Under the pieces are notes generated by a model. It ran no database searches. It was not told the origin of the DNA and saw only the letters and a program-made list of their open reading frames with translations. The position numbers were made by a program, and so were the translations under genes. DNA of 24,192 nucleotides from a virus, in the IMG/VR virus record IMGVR_UViG_3300020185_000259, positions 1-24,192 of that record. The stretch is one strand, 5' to 3'. The first letter of the stretch is position 1. Every line of letters begins with the position of its first letter. Positions 20,161 through 24,192 of the stretch are shown here, in pieces.

Positions 20161-22598
20161 TATGAGAAAAACTCATCCAGAGTAGACCTTGGCTCATCGT
20201 CCCAACCAATCGCAGTGAGGATCGGCTTCAACGGCTCGAGAAAGGTTTTGTCATACATCAAATCATAGTTGATGAATTTATGTAGGTGCAGCTCTTTAGG
20301 CAAAGAGTTGGGGAACGCGATAACATTTTCTCGTATTCCATTTGGCTTTTTTAGATAGATGAATTTAATTTTGTCACCGTCTTTGATGGTTTCATATTTC
20401 TTGTCGAGGCTGGCTTTCTTGATTGCATTATTATATAACAGAGACCCTCGACAATGAATTGGGGTGCCTTTGGAGTAGATGACTTCTCGGTCTGACCACT
20501 TAGTCATATCTCGCACGGAGCGAGGAAACGCGATGGTCTCTGGTTCAAGTTGACGAAACTCTTTTCTGAAGGCAAGGATGAACTCTTGTGTCTCTTTCTC
20601 AGTCCCATTCATCAATACGTGGAATATTTCCTTGAACCGATCTCGGCAGATCTGAGGAGTCGAAGATTTGATCGCTTCAATCCCCATAATCTTTAGTTTA
20701 GGTTCAGCGTACTGAACACCCTCTGAGTTGTGTACTTGGAGAATGTAGCGTTTCTTGGCTGTCCAGACTCCACGGTCAGCAATTACTTCACGCTTCATCA
20801 CCATCCTATTCTCGTAAGCATCGGTGTCTATTGCTTGATACTTATACGCGCTGGCGATGGCTTTCTCAAAATGCTCGCAGACCCCATCGAGAAATTTAAC
20901 AGGATTATTGGGCCGATGTTTCTTAACCAGATCAGCCATATTGATATAGACAGAATCAGTATCAATTGCGATAACATAATCTTCTTTGGTGCCGAGGAGA
21001 GTTTGTAACTCATCATTAACAGCTTTCTCTGCACATAAGATCGCGCGTTGACCTGTAGTTGTTACCGCTTCTGCGATTTTTAGGTCGAAGTATCGGAAGT
21101 ACTGATTGGCCAACGCGCCGTAGAGAGAGTTCATTAAGATCTTAACCGCCATCTGTTGGTTGTCAAAGATCGTAATATCGTTTGCCAATTTCTTGGTAGG
21201 CGCTTCAGCATATTCTTTCTGAGCGTTGATCATTTTAGTCTTAGCGTCGACTCGGTCACCATAAAACTGCTTGATAACTTTCGGGATAATACCTTCAACG
21301 TCTTTGCGATACCGAGTACCATTAGCTGCTTTGGTCGTGTTCTCACCGTGATATACCAAGGTCTCGGGAGACATATTGTACTGTACAATAATATTTGGGT
21401 AGAGAGAGTTTAAATCGAAAGAACAAACCCATTCATGCATTCCGACCTGTGGTTCCTTTACATAGCCACCAACGATGGTATCCTTAGAGTGAAACTTCTT
21501 GGGTGGGACTATGATATTGTCTCGCAATAGCTCATTGTAAATGACTGCGTCCCATATATTAGTTGTCCCGAAAGCGTCACTGTAGTTTACCTTGGCTTTA
21601 TATGCCATGGTCATCGCTAGGGTAATCAACCCCATCTTTTCTTCGAGTCTCTCAACTAACTCAACGTCCTTGATGTTATAATCAATGAACTTCTGGAAGT
21701 CCTCTCGGTAGAGCGTATGCAGATTACCGAATTCTTCATAGGAGAGTTTTTTCTCGCCAAGAACAGACCAAGCAATATGGTCTAGCTTAAATGATTCTTG
21801 CTGGCCGTAAGTCAGTACACCAAACTTCTGGAACAGATCATAATAGTCGAGCTGGGATATACCTTCCAACTCAAACGCTACGGCTTCTTGTCCCATGCGA
21901 GTATGCACCTTTCTCTCTCGCACAATTCCCCATGGAGAAAGTAGCTTTACAGAATCCTCTCCGAGAATGTGAGTAATTCGGTTAGCCAAGTATGGGATAT
22001 CAAAGAGCTTGCTGTTCCAGCCAGTAACGACATCAGGTGAGTGGTGTTCCGAGGACCACCAATCGAGAAACTTACTCAGCAACTCAGACTCGTTATCGCA
22101 TTTGATATACAATACTTCATGGTCGTTTTTGGTGACGTCATAATCTCCCATACCCCATACCCAATACGCGGGGCCATGGTTGCTCTTGCACGCAATCGAA
22201 ATGACTTCATGTAATGCTTGTTCGGGGTGCGGGAATCCTTGGTCAGATTGAACCTCAATATCGATGGAAGTTACATTAATCTCGTCTCGGTCGAATTTTA
22301 GAGGTAGCGGGAAGTACTCACCGATGAACTGGAATACAAAGTTCGCCATACCGTAGGTCTCTACGTTTTCTACGTCGGCGTACTTCTTAAGCCTCTCTGT
22401 GGCGGAGCGCATATCGTTAACGCTTTCGATCGGTTTTAATGGCAATCCGTATAGGGATTTGTATTCACTGTTTTTGTTTGTTGTGCGTTCAAATAGGGTT
22501 GGAACGTATTTGATCTTGGTACTGACTCGTTTACCGTTGGCGTAGCCTCGGTAAAGAATATTGTTTCCATGTCTAACTACATTAGTATAAAATTTCAT
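20160..22598 (-). CDS. 43: Family B DNA polymerase (T4 gp43)
   Basis: This 812-aa protein compares with 898 in T4. The 3'-5' exonuclease motifs are TSIDIEVQ (Asp113, Glu115), [14 protein letters not shown] (191-204) and [13 protein letters not shown] (308-320). Polymerase motifs are [15 protein letters not shown] (394-408, motif A), [16 protein letters not shown] (486-501, motif B) and [12 protein letters not shown] (543-554, motif C with Asp546 and Asp548). It is the replicative polymerase with proofreading. The last residues STLDEFFS correspond in position to the gp45 clamp-binding tail of T4 gp43. ATG 22598 has GAGGT upstream. Gene order regA-hsp20-43 followed by uvsX-41 is T4-like. Confidence 0.98.
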   Translation of the reverse strand: MKFYTNVVRHGNNILYRGYANGKRVSTKIKYVPTLFERTTNKNSEYKSLYGLPLKPIESVNDMRSATERLKKYADVENVETYGMANFVFQFIGEYFPLPLKFDRDEINVTSIDIEVQSDQGFPHPEQALHEVISIACKSNHGPAYWVWGMGDYDVTKNDHEVLYIKCDNESELLSKFLDWWSSEHHSPDVVTGWNSKLFDIPYLANRITHILGEDSVKLLSPWGIVRERKVHTRMGQEAVAFELEGISQLDYYDLFQKFGVLTYGQQESFKLDHIAWSVLGEKKLSYEEFGNLHTLYREDFQKFIDYNIKDVELVERLEEKMGLITLAMTMAYKAKVNYSDAFGTTNIWDAVIYNELLRDNIIVPPKKFHSKDTIVGGYVKEPQVGMHEWVCSFDLNSLYPNIIVQYNMSPETLVYHGENTTKAANGTRYRKDVEGIIPKVIKQFYGDRVDAKTKMINAQKEYAEAPTKKLANDITIFDNQQMAVKILMNSLYGALANQYFRYFDLKIAEAVTTTGQRAILCAEKAVNDELQTLLGTKEDYVIAIDTDSVYINMADLVKKHRPNNPVKFLDGVCEHFEKAIASAYKYQAIDTDAYENRMVMKREVIADRGVWTAKKRYILQVHNSEGVQYAEPKLKIMGIEAIKSSTPQICRDRFKEIFHVLMNGTEKETQEFILAFRKEFRQLEPETIAFPRSVRDMTKWSDREVIYSKGTPIHCRGSLLYNNAIKKASLDKKYETIKDGDKIKFIYLKKPNGIRENVIAFPNSLPKELHLHKFINYDLMYDKTFLEPLKPILTAIGWDDEPRSTLDEFFS

Positions 22599-22639
22599 AG
22601 AATAAGTCTACCTCAATAAAACTGGTAAAACAAGGGGGT

Positions 22640-22661
22640 GGGCTTTTTTAGCAGAAAGCCC
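22640..22661 (-). terminator. Possible terminator hairpin before gene 43
   Basis: GGGCTTT and AAAGCCC form a 7-bp stem with an 8-base loop, 8 bases after the stop of the 47-aa gene. The 3' flank on the minus strand is C-rich then only weakly T-rich (CCCCCTTGTTTT), so it may attenuate rather than fully terminate. Confidence 0.5.
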
Positions 22662-22669
22662 GAAACTGT

Positions 22670-22813
22670 TTACAAGTAAGGTACTGGCAAATATAAACTT
22701 TCAGGTGAGATTCTAAGACCAAAGTTTGGTGTATAGAAAGGTGCGATTAAGCCACCTAAAAGCATTGCAGCAAATAATGTAATGCTTGCGTACTCTTTTA
22801 TTTTCTTAATCAT
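22670..22813 (-). CDS. Small membrane protein, 47 aa
   Basis: ATG 22813 has TAGGTGA upstream, overlapping the stop of the 32-aa gene, and the frame ends at TAA 22670. The sequence MIKKIKEYASITLFAAMLLG starts with a basic segment and a membrane span (~9-26). PFYTPNFGLRISPESLYLPV follows. It has signal-peptide-like character, but no clear cleavage site. Its place between hsp20 and 43 suggests small accessory membrane proteins; function is unknown. Confidence 0.66.
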   Translation of the reverse strand: MIKKIKEYASITLFAAMLLGGLIAPFYTPNFGLRISPESLYLPVPYL

Positions 22814-22821
22814 AAAATCAC

Positions 22822-22920
22822 CTACGCTAAGTATGAGGTGAAGATCATGACTGGCGCTATTGCAAATATACCAACCAATTGATATACGCCAATAGCGATA
22901 TCGCTCTTTAAAATTTTCAT
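22822..22920 (-). CDS. Tiny membrane protein, 32 aa
   Basis: ATG 22920 lies six bases after the hsp20 stop, with CAGGACG upstream as ribosome-binding site. The peptide MKILKSDIAIGVYQLVGIFA continues as a hydrophobic span and ends SYLA. It is followed at once by the 47-aa membrane gene, whose ribosome-binding site overlaps its stop. It is short, so the call rests on placement and signals. Confidence 0.55.
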   Translation of the reverse strand: MKILKSDIAIGVYQLVGIFAIAPVMIFTSYLA

Positions 22921-22925
22921 TTTTG

Positions 22926-23357
22926 TTACGTCCTGTTTGAGATTTCTATTTTTCTCGGACGCTGTTCTTCGGGTAAGTCAACTCTGAGGTTAATCACGAG
23001 TAGTCCGTTGACGAATTCAGCTCCATCAACGACAACGTGGTCTGCGAGTCGGAAAGTTTCCACAAACTTTTTAGTGGTGATACCCTTATGAAGATATTCT
23101 TTTGGATCTTCAGCAGGTTCACCTCGGACAATTAGAACTCCAGCTTTTGACTCGATTTCTAAATCTTTTTTGCGGTATCCACCAAGCGCGAATTCCATTG
23201 AGTATTCCGTGTCACTATGTTTTACGATATTGTGACGAGGAAATCCCTTTTCGTTTGCACCTAAGTCGGATAATCGTTCGATCTCGTTCCAGACATGGTC
23301 GAAACCAATAAAACGAGAATGTGGAAATGAAAACACTTTACTTCTTGTAGTAACCAT
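22926..23357 (-). CDS. hsp20: Small heat-shock protein (Hsp20/alpha-crystallin)
   Basis: This 143-aa protein has the alpha-crystallin domain across ~40-137: PRHNIVKHSDTEYSMEFALG, the 'GYRKKDLEIESKAGVLIVRG' strands, FVETFRLADHVVVDGAEF, then NGLLVINLRV, which corresponds to the conserved 'NGvL.i..p' element. The C-terminal RPRKIEISN contains the I-x-I oligomer anchor. It is an ATP-independent holdase chaperone. Hsp20 genes are characteristic of cyanophage-like and marine T4 relatives but absent from T4 itself. ATG 23357 has AGGAGG just upstream and its own promoter lies at 23427-23455. Confidence 0.95.
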   Translation of the reverse strand: MVTTRSKVFSFPHSRFIGFDHVWNEIERLSDLGANEKGFPRHNIVKHSDTEYSMEFALGGYRKKDLEIESKAGVLIVRGEPAEDPKEYLHKGITTKKFVETFRLADHVVVDGAEFVNGLLVINLRVDLPEEQRPRKIEISNRT

Positions 23358-23426
23358 TTTTGCCTCCTAAGCAGTTTTAGCAAGGTTGTTGTCTATCGAC
23401 CGGACCATTCCGCACCGACACTACTA

Positions 23427-23455
23427 TATATACTACTTTTTTGCTTAGGGTTCAA
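23427..23455 (-). promoter_or_regulatory. Sigma70-like promoter of hsp20, without the upstream box
   Basis: Minus strand: -35 TTGAAC, 17 bases, -10 TATATA, just after the regA stop. Unlike sites A-H there is no AATCAAC-type box before the -35. The predicted leader is about 60 bases and ends with AGGAGG. The region 23358-23460 holds only this promoter and leader. Confidence 0.65.
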
Positions 23456-23460
23456 GTATT

Positions 23461-23835
23461 TTAAAGTTTATTTCCAATATTGTATTTCGGGCAAAGTTCC
23501 CACTCTGATTTGTCTTTGTGTGAGATGATTTTAATCTGACGCAGAGGAGCACAATCCAGCTGTTTGGTTGGTTCGGCGATCACAACGAGACCCCAGTCAC
23601 CTAGCAGAGTGGCTATAGTATTTCTTCGCATCAAATCATTTTCATCAAAGTTAGACTTTTTACCATCCAACAAGAACAGTTCTTTGAAGTGAACGATGAA
23701 GTATCTTCCCTGCTTATGGAGGATATGACATGATTGGAATAGCTTATTATCTTTTCTTGATGCTACTCCGATTCGCGTTAACGTTTCTCGCACCTTCAAG
23801 AAATCATCGGGCTCACTTAAAAACACTTCCAGCAT
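23461..23835 (-). CDS. regA: RegA translational repressor
   Basis: Near-colinear with T4 RegA (122 aa): MLEVFLSEPDDFLKVRETLT, QSCHILHKQGRYFIVHFKEL, LMRRNTIATLLGDWGLV and SEWELCPKYNIGN all have direct T4 counterparts. RegA binds translation-initiation regions of early mRNAs and represses them, including its own. I place the start at ATG 23835, which aligns exactly with the T4 start and gives 124 aa. A longer in-frame GTG at 23880 adds 15 residues that T4 RegA lacks and overlaps gp62. A small hairpin spans this ATG. Gene order 62-regA is as in T4. Confidence 0.95.
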   Translation of the reverse strand: MLEVFLSEPDDFLKVRETLTRIGVASRKDNKLFQSCHILHKQGRYFIVHFKELFLLDGKKSNFDENDLMRRNTIATLLGDWGLVVIAEPTKQLDCAPLRQIKIISHKDKSEWELCPKYNIGNKL

Positions 23836-23844
23836 ATCTGCTGG
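23829..23844 (-). promoter_or_regulatory. Hairpin enclosing the regA start codon
   Basis: CCAGCAGATATGCTGG is a perfect 6-bp inverted repeat with a GATA loop. The AUG at 23835 spans the loop's last base and the start of the 3' arm. No strong Shine-Dalgarno is visible, so regA initiation probably depends on coupling with gp62 termination (23864), and the hairpin could be part of autogenous control. Confidence 0.5.
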
Positions 23845-23863
23845 AGTCCAATATACACTAACA

Positions 23864-24192
23864 TTATTGTTTTCTTCCACCTTTACTCACCTTGTCAATT
23901 AATTCTTGCTGTTGTTGTGGGCTAAGTAAGGTAACCACTTGTCTCGCCTTTTCATTGCTGTACGAATAGTATTCCTTTACCGCGTCTAATAAAACCTCAG
24001 TCTCTGGTTTGACCCATTTACTGAAACGCTTTCTTTTACGGATTATATTTAGCAAAAATTGAAATTGCAACTTATTATCTAAGTGTGAATATCGGTTCAT
24101 TTCGTTAGAAAGTATAACTGTATCTTGAAAATAAGATAGAGATCTATTTACAACAAATGGCACATATTTTTTCTCGTCATCGACATCCTGCA
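23864..24192 (-). CDS. 62: Clamp loader small subunit gp62 (5' end outside window)
   Basis: The reading frame is open to the right edge (at least 109 residues), so an internal GTG at 24163 is not the true start. KKYVPFVVNRSLSYF aligns with the T4 gp62 segment KDYSKFMVENALSQF, and FQFLLNIIRKRKRFSKWVK matches the T4 FNYLMAAVPRGKRYGKWAK region. With gp44, gp62 forms the clamp loader that opens and loads the gp45 sliding clamp. The downstream neighbour is regA, the exact T4 order, which strengthens the call despite weak overall conservation. Confidence 0.88.
   Translation of the reverse strand, partial: QDVDDEKKYVPFVVNRSLSYFQDTVILSNEMNRYSHLDNKLQFQFLLNIIRKRKRFSKWVKPETEVLLDAVKEYYSYSNEKARQVVTLLSPQQQQELIDKVSKGGRKQ

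Noticed and set aside
23836-23880. GTG-started 15-residue extension of RegA
   Set aside because: T4 RegA begins exactly at the ATG used here; the extension overlaps gp62. It remains possible but less likely.
24161-24163. GTG as start of gp62
   Set aside because: The frame is open to the window edge and residues upstream of it align with T4 gp62, so the real start lies outside.
1-24192. tRNA genes, CRISPR arrays, insertion sequences, integrase or attachment sites
   Set aside because: None were recognised on reading either strand; no repeat-spacer pattern, transposase or integrase motif was seen.

Overview
This is a stretch of a T4-like myovirus genome, probably a marine or aquatic 'far-T4'/cyanophage-like virus. 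The host cannot be told from the sequence. The evidence is a T4-type replication core on one strand: clamp-loader small subunit gp62 (cut by the right window edge), translational repressor RegA, family B DNA polymerase gp43, recombinase UvsX and DnaB-type helicase gp41. A small heat-shock protein typical of cyanophage and marine T4 relatives lies between regA and gene 43. Every supportable gene is on the minus strand. Genes are packed tightly, with many 4-base ATGA/GTGA or TAATG overlaps, and there are no tRNA genes or CRISPR arrays.

Layout, following transcription from right to left. (1) 24192-19164: gp62, RegA, Hsp20, two tiny membrane proteins, gp43, and an archaeo-eukaryotic primase (AEP)-like protein. 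(2) 19164-15563: UvsX, an unrecognised 101-aa protein, gp41, a small membrane protein and a membrane-anchored SleB-type cell-wall hydrolase. (3) 15548-11050: an overlapping gene run that looks like a DNA-base hypermodification cassette: class II glutamine amidotransferase, GNAT acetyltransferase, amino acid:DNA transferase (thymine pyrophosphorylase)-like protein, zinc-cluster protein, TET/JBP-like 2-oxoglutarate dioxygenase and P-loop kinase. (4) 10974-7776: HNH endonuclease, DUF3310-like protein, small proteins, peroxiredoxin, MazG-like pyrophosphohydrolase and cupin. (5) 7776-303: about 20 small accessory genes, including a DUF932 protein, an HExxH metallopeptidase and a helix-turn-helix protein. 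(6) 229-1: the start of a virion structural gene behind a perfect T4-type late promoter, TATAAATA, marking the switch from early/middle to late genes.

Two things stand out. First, four of the six cassette proteins end in a short Leu-acidic-x-Phe peptide after a Ser/acidic linker, like the C-terminus of gp43 in this same genome. In T4 relatives the gp43 tail binds the sliding clamp gp45, so the modification enzymes may be tethered to the replication clamp. Second, eight sigma70-like promoters carry a conserved upstream box (consensus AATCAACAAGTTA) 7-8 bases before the -35 element. They divide the accessory region into short operons, and one drives the replication/modification run with an almost leaderless start.

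The inferred logic is that replication proteins copy the genome and the co-transcribed cassette hydroxylates, phosphorylates and then decorates a pyrimidine, probably to evade host restriction. The chemistry is inferred from protein families and has not been demonstrated for this phage.
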